Below are positions 9,153 to 19,250 of a stretch of 64,000 nucleotides of DNA, piece after piece. Each line of letters begins with the position of its first letter. Within the stretch, counting starts at the first letter, position 1. The stretch is from Alphaproteobacteria bacterium (lineage in GTDB: Bacteria; Pseudomonadota; Alphaproteobacteria; UBA8366): the NCBI GenBank assembly GCA_028281325.1, contig JANQKC010000039.1, forward strand, positions 1 through 64,000, given 5' to 3'. A program made the position numbers and the translations under genes. Under the pieces are notes generated by a model. It saw nothing but the letters and a program-made list of their open reading frames with translations. It ran no database searches and was not told the origin of the DNA.

Positions 9153-10031
9153 ATGCCACCGGATTCATCGGTCGAAACGGTCATTGCGCCGCGGTCTACG
9201 GATCTTGGCGATTTCGAGGTCAAGCGGGTCTTGCCGTCGTCGCGGCGGCGCATGGTCGGGCCGTTCATCTTTCTGGACCAAATGGGGCCGACGCGGTTCG
9301 AGGACAACGCCGGCGTCGATGTCCGCCCGCACCCGCATATCGGTTTGTCCACGGTGACGTGGTTGCTGGACGGCGAAATCCTTCATCGCGACAGCGTCGG
9401 GTCGATTCAGAACATCCGGCCGGGCGAGGTGAACTGGATGACGGCCGGATCGGGCATCGCCCATTCGGAACGCACCCCGGACGCGCTGCGGCCGGGCGGT
9501 TCCCGCCTCTATGGGTTGCAGACCTGGCTCGCGCTGCCGCAGCAATTCGAGGAAACCGACCCGTTCTTCGAACATTTCCCGGCCGACGCCTTGCCGACCT
9601 TCGACGGAGAGGGGCTGACCGCGACCTTGATCGCGGGGTCGGGTTGGGGCCAGCAATCGCCGGTTCGCGTGTTTTCCGAAACCGTCTATGCGGACGTGCA
9701 AATCGCTGGCGGATCGACCTTGCCGGTTCCGGCCGAGCATGAAGAACGCGCCGTCTACGTCCTTGAAGGGACGGTTGCGGTTTCCGGCGAAGACTACGCG
9801 GCAGGAAGCCTGATAGTGTTCAAGCCGGGAAATGCGGTAGACGTAAAGGCCGCCGCGGATGCGCGGGTGATGGTGCTGGGCGGCGAGGCGGCGGACGGGC
9901 CGCGCCATATCTGGTGGAATTTCGTGTCGAGCCGACCCGAACGGATCGAGCAGGCGAAACGGGATTGGGAGGAGAAGCGGTTTGCCGCGGTTGTCGATGA
10001 CGACGAATTCATTCCGCTGCCGAAGGACTGA
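9153..10031 (+). CDS. Pirin family protein
   Basis: This 292-residue bicupin protein matches pirins. The N-terminal metal-binding cupin includes RPHPHIGLSTVTWLLDGEILH, GEVNWMTAGSGIAHSER and a conserved Glu/His set. A C-terminal pirin domain follows (about 180-285; VYADVQIAGGSTLPV). Pirins bind iron at three His and one Glu; some show quercetinase activity and others act as redox-responsive cofactors. ATG at 9153 is chosen because GAGGAAGGGAAG immediately precedes it; the open frame to 9060 has no comparable site. It is co-directional with the antiporter gene 45 bp downstream and may be cotranscribed, a pairing with redox or detoxification logic. Confidence 0.87.
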   Translation: MPPDSSVETVIAPRSTDLGDFEVKRVLPSSRRRMVGPFIFLDQMGPTRFEDNAGVDVRPHPHIGLSTVTWLLDGEILHRDSVGSIQNIRPGEVNWMTAGSGIAHSERTPDALRPGGSRLYGLQTWLALPQQFEETDPFFEHFPADALPTFDGEGLTATLIAGSGWGQQSPVRVFSETVYADVQIAGGSTLPVPAEHEERAVYVLEGTVAVSGEDYAAGSLIVFKPGNAVDVKAAADARVMVLGGEAADGPRHIWWNFVSSRPERIEQAKRDWEEKRFAAVVDDDEFIPLPKD

Positions 10032-10076
10032 CCGGATGATCCGTTGGCCGATTCGCCGATTCCGGCGGGAGCGGTC

Positions 10077-11858
10077 ATGTCGCTTCTGATGCAATCGGCG
10101 ATCTTTCTCGGCGCGGCGGTGGTCGCGGTGCCGATCTCGCGGCGGCTCGGCCTCGGGTCGGTTCTGGGCTATTTGGCAGCCGGCGCCGCGATCGGGCCGT
10201 GGGGCTTCGGCCTGATTAGCGATGTCGAGAATATCCTGCACTTCGCCGAATTCGGCGTGGTGCTGTTGTTGTTCGTGATCGGCTTGGAGCTGCAGCCGTC
10301 CCGTCTCTGGACGATGCGTCGGCCGGTCTTCGGGCTTGGCGGATTACAGGTGACGGTAACGGCAATTGTGATTGCGGGCGCCGCATGGTCGTTCGGCCTG
10401 GAATGGCGGGTCGCGCTCGTTGCCGGGCTTGCGCTGTCCCTGTCGTCAACGGCTTTTGCCTTGCAGTTGCTGGCCGAGAAGGGGCAACTGACGATGCGCC
10501 ACGGCCGGACCGCTTTCTCGATTCTGCTGTTCCAGGATATCGCGGTGATTCCCGTGCTGGCGCTGGTGCCGTTGATGAGCATGAACGACACCGGCGCGGT
10601 CGATCCGATGGGCGCTCTCATCGCCGTGGGCCAGGTTGCCGCGATTATCGCCGCCGTGATCGTCGTCGGGCGGTTTGCGCTTCGGCATGTTTTCCGGCTG
10701 GTTGCGCGATCGGGCATCAACGAGGTCTTTACCGCCTGTGCGCTCCTGACGGTTATCGGCACGGCGCTGATCATGGAAGGCGCGGGACTATCGATGGCGC
10801 TGGGCGCCTTCCTTGCGGGCGTGCTGCTGGCCGATTCCGAGTTCCGGCACGCGCTGGAAGCGGATATCGAACCCTTCAAGGGATTGCTTCTGGGATTGTT
10901 CTTCATCGCCGTCGGCATGTCGGTGAATTTCGGGTTGCTGGTGACCGAGTTGTGGTTGGTGCTGGCGCTGGTTCTCGGCCTGACCGCCCTGAAATTCGCC
11001 GTGCTGTACGGCCTCGGTGTCATGTCCGGGCACTCGGCGCGGTCGGGCGTCTATCTGGCGATTTCGCTGTCGCAAGGCGGCGAGTTCGCTTTCGTCATCC
11101 TGACGATCGCCGTCGCCGCCGCGGTCATTCCCGGCAGCCTGTCGGAGCTTTTGATTCTGGTGGTGACCTTCTCGATGGCGCTGACGCCCGTGTTGTACTT
11201 GCTGTGGGAGGCGATCCTTGCCGCGCGAAAGGCGGATGCGACGGATCGGCCTTACGAGATGCCGGTGGACGAGGAGAATAAGGTCATCATCGCCGGTTTC
11301 GGCCGCTACGGGCAGATCGTCGGGCGCGTGTTGCAGGCGCGAAAGATTGCCTTTACCGCGCTCGAGGCGGACTCCCAACAAGTGGATTTCGTCGCCAAAT
11401 ATGGCAACAAGGTCTATTACGGCGACGCCGGACGGATCGAGTTGCTGCGCGCCGCCGGTGCGGACAAGGCGGCGATCTTCGTCCTGGCGGTGGATGACGC
11501 CGACACGTCGGTCCGGATTGCCCGGACGGTAACCGAGAATTTTCCCGATCTTCGCATCTTCGCCCGGGCGCGCAACCGGCAGCATGCCTATCGTCTGATG
11601 GATGTGGGCGTGACGCGGATCTGGCGCGAGACCTTCCATTCCAGTCTGGAGACGGCGCATCACGCGCTGATTTCCCTCGGATTCTCGGAAAGCGAAGCCG
11701 AGCATACGGTGCAGACCTTTCGCGATCATGACGAGGCGCGGCTGGTCGAGCAGCATGGTGTGCAGGACCCCGCCACGGTGGCGGCGCAGTCGCGGGAATG
11801 GGCACGCGAGTTGGAGGAGATTCTGGCGCAGGACAAGAAAGACGAAGGGGCCGGGTAA
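10077..11858 (+). CDS. Kef-type cation:proton antiporter with RCK domain
   Basis: This 593-residue membrane protein has a CPA2 Na+/H+-exchanger module of about 12-13 helices (residues 1-385) and a cytosolic TrkA-N/RCK nucleotide-binding domain. The latter starts NKVIIAGFGRYGQIVGRVL (about residue 401) and continues to about 520, with a short acidic tail. KefB/KefC proteins exchange K+ for H+ and are gated by glutathione adducts to protect against electrophiles. The TTG-started frame from 10044 is rejected in favour of ATG 10077, preceded by GGCGGGAGCGG. The gene follows pirin closely and converges on the SulP gene with a 22-bp gap. KefB versus KefC subtype is not resolved. Confidence 0.88.
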   Translation: MSLLMQSAIFLGAAVVAVPISRRLGLGSVLGYLAAGAAIGPWGFGLISDVENILHFAEFGVVLLLFVIGLELQPSRLWTMRRPVFGLGGLQVTVTAIVIAGAAWSFGLEWRVALVAGLALSLSSTAFALQLLAEKGQLTMRHGRTAFSILLFQDIAVIPVLALVPLMSMNDTGAVDPMGALIAVGQVAAIIAAVIVVGRFALRHVFRLVARSGINEVFTACALLTVIGTALIMEGAGLSMALGAFLAGVLLADSEFRHALEADIEPFKGLLLGLFFIAVGMSVNFGLLVTELWLVLALVLGLTALKFAVLYGLGVMSGHSARSGVYLAISLSQGGEFAFVILTIAVAAAVIPGSLSELLILVVTFSMALTPVLYLLWEAILAARKADATDRPYEMPVDEENKVIIAGFGRYGQIVGRVLQARKIAFTALEADSQQVDFVAKYGNKVYYGDAGRIELLRAAGADKAAIFVLAVDDADTSVRIARTVTENFPDLRIFARARNRQHAYRLMDVGVTRIWRETFHSSLETAHHALISLGFSESEAEHTVQTFRDHDEARLVEQHGVQDPATVAAQSREWARELEEILAQDKKDEGAG

Positions 11859-11880
11859 CCGCCACTCGCCGCGCATTACG

Positions 11881-14145
11881 TTATTTTTCGAGATTCTCGA
11901 TCGCGCCCAGCATGTCATTCACGCGAAGCGATAGGATGCTTGCGATGTTCTTCACGAGATGGATTGCCGCGCGCGGCTGCATTTCGCAGAATTTTTCGAA
12001 GTCGACCTTTTCCAGCCGATACCCGGTCACGTCGGATTCGGCGATGACGTCGGCGGTGCGCGGTTTGTCGGTCAGCAGCGCCATCTCGCCGAGGATCACG
12101 CCGGGCCGCCGCGTCGCCAAGTGCAAGGCCCGTTCCTCGCCTTCGATGGCGCGCTGGATGCGGACGCTGCCTTGCACCAGGAAAATCATGAAGTCGGACT
12201 CCTCGCCGTATTCGATGAGCGGTGTGCCGGCGTCATAGGTGCAGCGGGTCATGCTCGATTCCAGCGCCTTCAATTCGCCCGGTGTGAAATTGGCGAGGAT
12301 GTCGAAATCGCGCAGCGGCACTTCGTCTTCGCCCAGGCGGCAGATGTATTTGCGGCTCAGGATGTCGTCTTCGGCGTGGCGCAGCGCGGTGTCCAGGTCG
12401 TCATGGACCCGGCTTTCGCGGTAGGGGCGTTCGACGCCCATGTTGATGAGGAATTCCCGCATGGCGTCGCCATAGGGGATGTGGCTCAACAGCAACGTCT
12501 TGTCGTAGCGGTCGAACAGTGTGTCGAACCGGCGCAGCACGAAGGCGCCGCTGGCGTCGATATCGGAGACGCGGCGGAAGTCCAGGATCACCGTATCCAC
12601 CTCGGGCAACACTTTTTCGATATCCTCGGCAAGCTGGTCGGCGGTTCCGAAGAACACCGGGCCTTGGATCTCGAAGATCGCGATCTGGCCGCCATGCTCG
12701 TTGAGATAGTTGGTTTCGTCGATGGCGCGTTCGGTGCGCGAGTGGATCGTGTCGCCATAGGTGCTACGGCGGAGGACCAATTCGCGGCTGCGCTGGAAGA
12801 AGACCAGCAGCGAAATGATCATGCCGGCGAGGATGGCCTCGATGATGCCGACGACGAGCACCATGCCGGTCACGAACAGGCTGACCGAGAAGCTGAGCAG
12901 CAGCGCGCGGCTGACATTCGATGTGCGGTGGATGATCACGCGCAGGAACAACTGGCGCGACCAGCCGTCGATGATCGCGATGGAACCGAACATAATGACC
13001 GCGGCGATCGCGGCTTTCGGGATGTACTGCATGATCCACGGCACCTGGGTCACGACGAAAAGCAGGCAGAGCCCGGAAATCAGGGTAACCGCCTTGGCCA
13101 CGCCGCCGATCTCGTGAATCATCCGCGTGATGCCGATCGACCCGCTGCTCGGCAGCCCGCCGAAAACGCCCGACGCCATCAGGCCGACGCCCTGCGCGAC
13201 CAATTCGCGGTTCCGATCGGTCCGGACCCCTTGCAAGGTATCCACGACCGTCAGGCTGACGAGCGATTGGAACGACCCGATCAAGGCGATCACCATCGAG
13301 GTGCCCGCGATCTTCATCAGCAATGTCCAAAGCTGGTCGGAATCGAGCAGTGAAAAGACTTCGAAATAGGTGCCGGGAAGCGGAATGCCGGCTTGGAACG
13401 CGGCATCCGCCGCCGCGACCGTATCGACCGGTTGCGTCGGAAAGATGAATTGGAAGACCAGCACACCGACGCAGATTCCGATCAAGGCGTTGGGCGTTCG
13501 TTTGAAGAAGCGCCGCATCAGGATAATCGACAGGTAAACGGCAAGGCCGATCAGCACCGCGACCCCCAGCATCTGATTATCCGTTTCGATAACTTGCGCG
13601 ACGCCGTCGCCGGGGTTGGCGCCCAGGACGACCGGAAGCTGGCCCAGGAAAATCAGGCAGGCGATGCCGTTCATGAACCCCGCGACGACGGGATAGGGGA
13701 TGAAGGTCACCAGCACGCCGAGCCGCAACAACGCGAACAGGATCTGCAGCATACCGGCGAACATGATGCAGATCGCGATCGTCCCCATATAGAAGATCGC
13801 GAGATCGCCCTGATAGGTGTTCACCAACATCTGTATCGCCGGGTCTTCGGCGAATTGCGCGAACAATCCCGCGATCAAAATGGCGAGGGATGATTTCGGC
13901 AACGAGATCAGCGACTGTGATTTGCTCGCGACCGAGGCCGCGAAAACGCCGATGACCCCGGCGCTGATCCCGGCCGCGATGCCGACGGCGGTGTATTCCG
14001 GACCGAGGGGGGCGACGGCCACCAGCCCCGACCCGATGACGATCGGAAAGAGGTTCGCGCCGCAGGTCAGGCCGCCAAGCACGTTGTACATCAGCACGCG
14101 CAGCCGCGCGCCCAGCGACGAATCCGGTATGACGCTGTTGGCCAT
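11881..14145 (-). CDS. SulP anion transporter fused to STAS and cyclic-nucleotide-binding domains
   Basis: This 754-residue protein has three parts. A SulP permease core of about 12 helices (residues 15-445) includes the family pattern GLPSSGSIGITRMIHEIGG in the middle. A STAS domain (about 480-590) follows, with FEIQGPVFFGTADQLAEDI and VILDFRRVSDIDASGA. A cNMP-binding domain (about 610-745) carries DFMIFLVQGSVRIQR and GVILGEMALLTDKPRTADV, the phosphate-binding cassette. SulP carriers move sulfate, bicarbonate or related anions. The CRP-like tail suggests gating by cAMP, cGMP or another ligand. Arg in KPRTADV matches cNMP-binding forms. The ATG is preceded by GGGAGAGA. Neighbouring genes give no substrate clue. 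Confidence 0.88.
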   Translation of the reverse strand: MANSVIPDSSLGARLRVLMYNVLGGLTCGANLFPIVIGSGLVAVAPLGPEYTAVGIAAGISAGVIGVFAASVASKSQSLISLPKSSLAILIAGLFAQFAEDPAIQMLVNTYQGDLAIFYMGTIAICIMFAGMLQILFALLRLGVLVTFIPYPVVAGFMNGIACLIFLGQLPVVLGANPGDGVAQVIETDNQMLGVAVLIGLAVYLSIILMRRFFKRTPNALIGICVGVLVFQFIFPTQPVDTVAAADAAFQAGIPLPGTYFEVFSLLDSDQLWTLLMKIAGTSMVIALIGSFQSLVSLTVVDTLQGVRTDRNRELVAQGVGLMASGVFGGLPSSGSIGITRMIHEIGGVAKAVTLISGLCLLFVVTQVPWIMQYIPKAAIAAVIMFGSIAIIDGWSRQLFLRVIIHRTSNVSRALLLSFSVSLFVTGMVLVVGIIEAILAGMIISLLVFFQRSRELVLRRSTYGDTIHSRTERAIDETNYLNEHGGQIAIFEIQGPVFFGTADQLAEDIEKVLPEVDTVILDFRRVSDIDASGAFVLRRFDTLFDRYDKTLLLSHIPYGDAMREFLINMGVERPYRESRVHDDLDTALRHAEDDILSRKYICRLGEDEVPLRDFDILANFTPGELKALESSMTRCTYDAGTPLIEYGEESDFMIFLVQGSVRIQRAIEGEERALHLATRRPGVILGEMALLTDKPRTADVIAESDVTGYRLEKVDFEKFCEMQPRAAIHLVKNIASILSLRVNDMLGAIENLEK

Positions 14146-14267
14146 CTCTCTCCCTATGTCAGGCCGCCCAATAAAACAGCAACGATGATAGACCGTTATT
14201 GAAAACTACGTGAGGGGTAAGTGAACGGCGGCGTCAACGCAGGGGCGGCTCGGCGGTCGCGTCCGGC

Positions 14268-15026
14268 TCAATTGACGCCGACGGCGTCGCCCAGGGTCGG
14301 GCCGATCTCGTCGTGCAGCACCAGGTCGGCGTGGCGGTCCAGGTCCGTCGGCTCGCGGTTCAGGATGACCATCGCCGCGCCGTGCTCCTTCGCGATCAGC
14401 GGAAAGCCGGCGGCGGGATAGACCACGAGCGACGATCCGATCGCGATGAACAGGTCGCATTGCAGCGTTTCGATCTGCGCCGCGCGCATCGCGTCTTCCG
14501 GCATCGCCTGGCCGAACGAGATCGTCGCCGTCTTCACCACGCCGCCGCAGGCGTCGCAGATCGGCAGCGTTTCGTCGGCGAGGAAGGCTTCCCGGATGGG
14601 ATCGTTTTCGTGGCGCCGCCCGCAGTCCAGGCAGGTCGAGTAGGTCGAGTTGCCGTGCAGTTCGATCACCCGGTCGTCGGGCACGCCCGATTTCTGGTGC
14701 AGGCCATCGATATTCTGCGTGATCACGGAGGAGACCTTGCCGCTCCGCACCAGTTTCTCGACCGCCCGATGGCCGCGGTTCGGCTCCGCCTCGCGCATGT
14801 CGCCGGCCCGGGCGAACCGCTGGCGCCAATACTCGCGTTTCGCGTCGTCGGACGCCATGAAGTCGTCGAACATGACCGGTTTGTATTTCTCCCAGACGCC
14901 GCCGGGGCTACGGAAGTCGGGGATGCCCGATTCCGTGCTGATTCCCGCGCCGGTGAAAATCACGGCACGCTGGCTGTCATTGAGCAACCGCCGCAACGCC
15001 GCCGCCATATTCTCGTTCTCGTCCAT
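14268..15026 (-). CDS. cobB: NAD-dependent protein deacylase, sirtuin family
   Basis: This 252-residue Sir2 enzyme removes acyl groups from protein lysines using NAD+. Motifs are [18 protein letters not shown] (27-44), [12 protein letters not shown] (103-114), the catalytic His in IELHGN (H124) and a zinc site C132-x2-C135...C157-x2-C160. Late NAD motifs are [16 protein letters not shown] and VILNREPT. Length and motifs match bacterial CobB-like or class II sirtuins; the acyl preference is not certain from sequence. It is divergent from the DAHP synthase gene, with 149 bp between start codons, and downstream of the SulP gene's start side, with no obvious operon partner. Confidence 0.9.
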   Translation of the reverse strand: MDENENMAAALRRLLNDSQRAVIFTGAGISTESGIPDFRSPGGVWEKYKPVMFDDFMASDDAKREYWRQRFARAGDMREAEPNRGHRAVEKLVRSGKVSSVITQNIDGLHQKSGVPDDRVIELHGNSTYSTCLDCGRRHENDPIREAFLADETLPICDACGGVVKTATISFGQAMPEDAMRAAQIETLQCDLFIAIGSSLVVYPAAGFPLIAKEHGAAMVILNREPTDLDRHADLVLHDEIGPTLGDAVGVN

Positions 15027-15175
15027 GCCCTCGCGTTCCTGGTTTGGTCGTGGGGTTACACTATGTCATCTTATCAGGAACGGTGGGTTTAAGCCCCATT
15101 TTCGGTGGAAAACCGGCCGAATTGGGCGTAAAAGCACCGTCTTGGTGGGAGCGAACGAAAGACGAGAGGCTGATC

Positions 15176-16558
15176 ATGGCCCAGGATTGGACACCGGAGA
15201 GCTGGCGCGGCCTTCCGATATTGCAGGTGCCGGAATACGGCGACAGCGCGAAGGTCGAAGCGGTCGAGGCGGAGCTACGGCGGCAGCCGCCGCTGGTTTT
15301 CGCCGGCGAGGCGCGGCGCTTGAAGCAGCAACTCGCGAACGTGGCGGACGGCAAGGCCTTCCTGCTGCAGGGCGGCGATTGCGCCGAAAGCTTCGCCGAG
15401 TTCAGCGCCAACAACATCCGCGACACGTTCCGCGTGATCCTGCAGATGGCGGTGGTGTTGACCTTCGGCGCGGCCTGCCCCGTGGTCAAGGTCGGCCGTA
15501 TGGCGGGGCAGTTCGCCAAGCCGCGTTCCGAACCGGTCGAGGTGCAGGACGGCGTCGAATTGCCGAGCTATCGGGGCGACATCATCAACGGCATCGAATT
15601 CGAATCCGGCCGCCGGGAACCCGATCCCGAGCGCATGCTCAAGGCCTATCATCAGGCGTCCTCGACGCTGAACCTGCTGCGCGCCTTCGCGCAAGGTGGC
15701 TTCGCCGACCTGCATGAGGTGCATCAGTGGAACTTGGATTTCGTGGCCGACAGTCCCGAGGGCGAACGCTACGAAGCGTTGGCCGAACGGATCGGCGAGA
15801 CGCTCGACTTCATGGAGGCCTGTGGCCTGACCGGCGACGCGGTGGCGCAGTTGCGCGAGACCGAGTTCTACACCAGCCACGAAGGATTGCTGCTGCGCTA
15901 CGAGGAAGCGCTGACGCGGCAGGATAGCCTGACCGGCGGGTGGTACGACTGCTCGGCGCATCTGGTCTGGATCGGCGACCGCACGCGGCAGCCCGATGGC
16001 GCGCATGTGGAATTCTTCCGCGGCATCGAAAACCCGATCGGCATTAAATGCGGCCCGACGCTGGAAACCGACGATCTGATGACGCTGATCGAGACATTGA
16101 ACCCCAGGAATGAGCCGGGCCGGATCACGCTGATCTCGCGGATGGGCCATGAAAATGTCGAGAAATACCTTCCGGGGCTGATCCGGGCGGTCCAGCGCGA
16201 GGGTTTTTCCGTCGTCTGGTCGTCGGACCCGATGCACGGCAACACGATCAAGGCGTCGAGCGGCTACAAGACGCGACCGTTCGACCGCATCCTGTCCGAA
16301 GTCCGCCAGGTCTTCGCCGTCCACAATGCCGAGGGCAGCTATGCCGGCGGCATCCATGTGGAGATGACCGGGCAGGACGTGACCGAATGTCTCGGCGGGG
16401 CGCAGGCGATCGACGACGACGGGTTGTCGCAGCGTTACCACACCCATTGCGATCCGCGGTTGAACGCGATGCAGGCGCTGGAGTTGGCGTTCCTGATCGC
16501 CGAAGCGTTGAAAGAGCAGCGGGCCGGACAGCAGCGGGACGTTGCCGCCGCGTCATAG
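15176..16558 (+). CDS. 3-deoxy-7-phosphoheptulonate synthase, class II
   Basis: This 460-residue enzyme condenses phosphoenolpyruvate with erythrose-4-phosphate, the entry step of the shikimate pathway. It is the plant-like class II type, with [14 protein letters not shown] near residue 62, [27 protein letters not shown] near the C-terminus and [13 protein letters not shown]. Length is typical. The open frame extends to 15044, but ATG at 15176 is preceded by a modest GAGAGG site and [11 protein letters not shown] matches homologues. It is divergent from the sirtuin and converges on the membrane-protein gene after a 9-bp gap. No other aromatic amino acid gene is nearby. Confidence 0.94.
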   Translation: MAQDWTPESWRGLPILQVPEYGDSAKVEAVEAELRRQPPLVFAGEARRLKQQLANVADGKAFLLQGGDCAESFAEFSANNIRDTFRVILQMAVVLTFGAACPVVKVGRMAGQFAKPRSEPVEVQDGVELPSYRGDIINGIEFESGRREPDPERMLKAYHQASSTLNLLRAFAQGGFADLHEVHQWNLDFVADSPEGERYEALAERIGETLDFMEACGLTGDAVAQLRETEFYTSHEGLLLRYEEALTRQDSLTGGWYDCSAHLVWIGDRTRQPDGAHVEFFRGIENPIGIKCGPTLETDDLMTLIETLNPRNEPGRITLISRMGHENVEKYLPGLIRAVQREGFSVVWSSDPMHGNTIKASSGYKTRPFDRILSEVRQVFAVHNAEGSYAGGIHVEMTGQDVTECLGGAQAIDDDGLSQRYHTHCDPRLNAMQALELAFLIAEALKEQRAGQQRDVAAAS

Positions 16559-16567
16559 CGCGAAATC

Positions 16568-17344
16568 TTACCGGTAGGACTGGAAGGAGGCATCGTGGCC
16601 CCCTTCCTTTCGTTGCCGGGCAAGCCGCCGCCGCCGTCCCGCCCGCATCCGCCGCGCCAACACCAGGCTGCTCTCGATGAATGCCCAGAGCGACAAGGCG
16701 CTGTAACAGGCAAAGACGATGCCGAAATAGCCGTCGAGTTTTTGCGCTGCACCGGAGAGGATCATCGCGATCAGGATGCCGATCAACAACGGCCCCGAAC
16801 AGGCGAACAGCAACAGGTAGATGATCACCGCCTGCCTGCCGAGGTTGTCGACGGCGCGTCCGGTCATCAGGGATAGGCGCCAGACCCGCTCGCCGCCGTG
16901 CCAATAGGACAGGCCGTCGAGCGAGAACACGCTTTCCGCCGACGGCAGGTCTATCATCAACCGCGACCGTAAAAGGGCGAAGGGTGCATTGTTGAGGCGG
17001 AAGATTCCAACGATGGCGAGATAGACCGTCAGCAGATGGGCCGTTACCGCAAGCGGCAGGCTCATCACGTCCATGTAGAAGTTCAGGATATCGAACAGGA
17101 AGTAATGGATGCCGACGAAGAGCAACGCCACGCCGACCAGTATTTCGAGCGTTTCCGTTTTCAGCAGCTTGGCGATGTCCTGCGGACCCACGATGCGGGC
17201 ATGGCGCAATTGCCACGGCATCCGGCACATCGACGGCAGGAAGGCGATCTCGCCGCTTGGAAGCTTCTGGAAGAACCCGGAGCCGGTGCGCAGGAATCCG
17301 CCCGGCGGCAAGTTGAGGATTTTGTGCAGCGATGCGTCGGCCAT
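16568..17344 (-). CDS. Uncharacterised multi-pass membrane protein
   Basis: The predicted 258-residue protein begins with a soluble segment of about 70 residues (MADASLHKIL...GFFQKLPSGEIAFLPS) and then has about four hydrophobic helices. Two lie near residues 70-115 and 110-135, and two near 175-205 and 210-235. It ends in an Arg-rich basic tail (RRMRAGRRRRLARQRKEGG). I do not recognise the family. ATG at 17344 is chosen because CAGGAGC precedes it at good spacing; the frame remains open to 17431. It is divergent from nadE and convergent with DAHP synthase. The basic tail is likely cytosolic. Confidence 0.6.
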   Translation of the reverse strand: MADASLHKILNLPPGGFLRTGSGFFQKLPSGEIAFLPSMCRMPWQLRHARIVGPQDIAKLLKTETLEILVGVALLFVGIHYFLFDILNFYMDVMSLPLAVTAHLLTVYLAIVGIFRLNNAPFALLRSRLMIDLPSAESVFSLDGLSYWHGGERVWRLSLMTGRAVDNLGRQAVIIYLLLFACSGPLLIGILIAMILSGAAQKLDGYFGIVFACYSALSLWAFIESSLVLARRMRAGRRRRLARQRKEGGHDASFQSYR

Positions 17345-17470
17345 ATCGCGGTGCTCCTGCGAATCCATCGGTGCGGCGCTGGAAACTCTTGATTTTTCGC
17401 GGTCGGTCGCGATTATCCGCGTCAGTATCATGTCATGCGTCGTGATGGACGATCAGCCTAGAGCGAATTT

Positions 17471-19129
17471 ATGACCGAGCGGTTAACCATAGCCCTGGCC
17501 CAGTTGAATCCGACGGTCGGGGATATCGACGGCAATGTCGCCTTGATCCGCGACACCGCGGCCGCCTGTAGGGATGTGGATCTGGTGGTGTTTTCGGAAC
17601 TGGTCGTCTCGGGCTATCCGCCGGAAGATCTTGTTCTGAAACCGTTTTTTCAGGATAAGATCGAAGTCGCGGTTCAGGCGCTGGCGGCGGAAACCGGCGA
17701 TGGCGGCCCGGCGCTGCTGGTGCCGACGCCGTGGCGCGAGGACGGCAAGCTCTACAACGCGGCGTTGCTGTTGGAGGGCGGCAAGATAACCGCGAGCCGG
17801 TATAAGCATGATCTGCCGAATTACGGCGTTTTCGACGAGAAACGCGTCTTTGCGACGGGTCCGATGCCGGGGCCTATCGGGTTTCGCGGCGTGCGGATCG
17901 GCGTGCCGATCTGCGAGGATATCTGGACTCCCGACGTGGTCGAATGCCTGGAGGAGTCCGGTGCGGAAATCCTGATCGTGCCGAACGGTTCGCCCTATGA
18001 AGCGGACAAGCATGACGACCGCCAAATGCATGCGGTGGCGCGGGTGACCGAGACCGGCCTGCCCCTGGTCTATGTCAATCAGGTCGGCGGCCAGGACGAG
18101 TTGGTGTTCGATGGCGGGTCCTTCGTGCTCAACGCGGACCACTCGCTGGCGGTCCAGGCGCCGTCCTGGCGCGAGGCCACCCTCGTGACCGAATGGACGC
18201 AGGACGAGGCCGGCGGCTGGCAGTGCGCCACGGCGGAGACCCAGAAACCGTCGGAAGGACTGGACGCGATCTACAACGCGATGGTGCTGGGTTTGCGTGA
18301 CTACGTTCGTAAGAACGGCTTTCCGGGAATCGTCCTTGGCATGTCGGGCGGCATCGATTCCGCGCTCAGCGCCGCGGTTGCCGTCGACGCGTTGGGGTCG
18401 GACAACGTGCATGCGGTGATGATGCCGTCGCCCTATACCAGCCGCGAAAGTCTGGAAGACGCGGAAGAGGCGGCCTCGCTCATGGGCATTCGCTACGACA
18501 CGGTCGGCATCGAACCGGCGATGAAAGCCTTCGAGTCGATGTTGAAGCCGATCTTCGACGACCGCGCGGCCGACATCACCGAAGAGAATATCCAGGCGCG
18601 CAGCCGGGGCCTGCTGTTGATGAGCATCTCGAACAAGTTCGGATCGATGCTGCTGACCACGGGCAACAAGTCGGAAATGGCGGTCGGTTACGCCACGCTC
18701 TACGGCGACATGAGCGGCGGCTATTCTGTGCTGAAGGATGTCTACAAGACCGACGTGTTCAAACTGTCGTCCTGGCGCAATCAGCACCGGCCGGAAGGCG
18801 CGCTCGGCCCGGAAGGCCGGATCATCCCCGAGCGCATCATCACCAAGCCGCCGTCGGCCGAACTCAAACCGGATCAGACCGACCAGGACACACTGCCGCC
18901 CTATGACGAACTCGACGATATCCTGCGGTGTTTGATCGAACATGAAATGGGCATCGCCGAGATCACGGGCCGTGGGCATGACGCGGAAACGGTGCAGCGG
19001 GTCTGGCGCATGCTGGACCTCGCCGAATACAAGCGGCGGCAGGCCCCGCCGGGCGTCAAGGTCACGGCCCGGGCCTTCGGCAAGGACCGCCGCTATCCGA
19101 TCACCAACGCCTTTCTGCGCATTCTTTAG
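17471..19129 (+). CDS. nadE: NAD+ synthase, glutamine-hydrolysing
   Basis: This 552-residue bifunctional enzyme makes NAD+ from deamido-NAD+, ATP and glutamine. The N-terminal nitrilase-type glutaminase has the triad E43 (FSELVVSGYPPEDL), K112 (RYKHDLPNYG) and C148 (VPICEDIWTPD). The C-terminal synthetase domain starts with the ATP pyrophosphatase loop SGGIDS (292-297), followed by TTGNKSEMAVGYATLYGDM. Length fits the bacterial two-domain form rather than the NH3-only form. The start at 17471 follows a weak GCGAATTT site but matches conserved N-termini. Cytosolic, terminal step of NAD synthesis. Confidence 0.96.
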   Translation: MTERLTIALAQLNPTVGDIDGNVALIRDTAAACRDVDLVVFSELVVSGYPPEDLVLKPFFQDKIEVAVQALAAETGDGGPALLVPTPWREDGKLYNAALLLEGGKITASRYKHDLPNYGVFDEKRVFATGPMPGPIGFRGVRIGVPICEDIWTPDVVECLEESGAEILIVPNGSPYEADKHDDRQMHAVARVTETGLPLVYVNQVGGQDELVFDGGSFVLNADHSLAVQAPSWREATLVTEWTQDEAGGWQCATAETQKPSEGLDAIYNAMVLGLRDYVRKNGFPGIVLGMSGGIDSALSAAVAVDALGSDNVHAVMMPSPYTSRESLEDAEEAASLMGIRYDTVGIEPAMKAFESMLKPIFDDRAADITEENIQARSRGLLLMSISNKFGSMLLTTGNKSEMAVGYATLYGDMSGGYSVLKDVYKTDVFKLSSWRNQHRPEGALGPEGRIIPERIITKPPSAELKPDQTDQDTLPPYDELDDILRCLIEHEMGIAEITGRGHDAETVQRVWRMLDLAEYKRRQAPPGVKVTARAFGKDRRYPITNAFLRIL

Positions 19130-19250
19130 GCCGGAAATCTACACGTCGGCGTGAGAACGGGCGGATTTCGGCCGCATACGGCCCCGTTAATCTTGAATCC
19201 ATCCGCCGATGCTGGCATAGCTTGCCGGCTTTTGAAGACGGGACACCCCA

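Noticed and set aside
11959-13353. 464-codon plus-strand frame inside the SulP gene
   Set aside because: Antisense shadow; the minus strand has full domain support.
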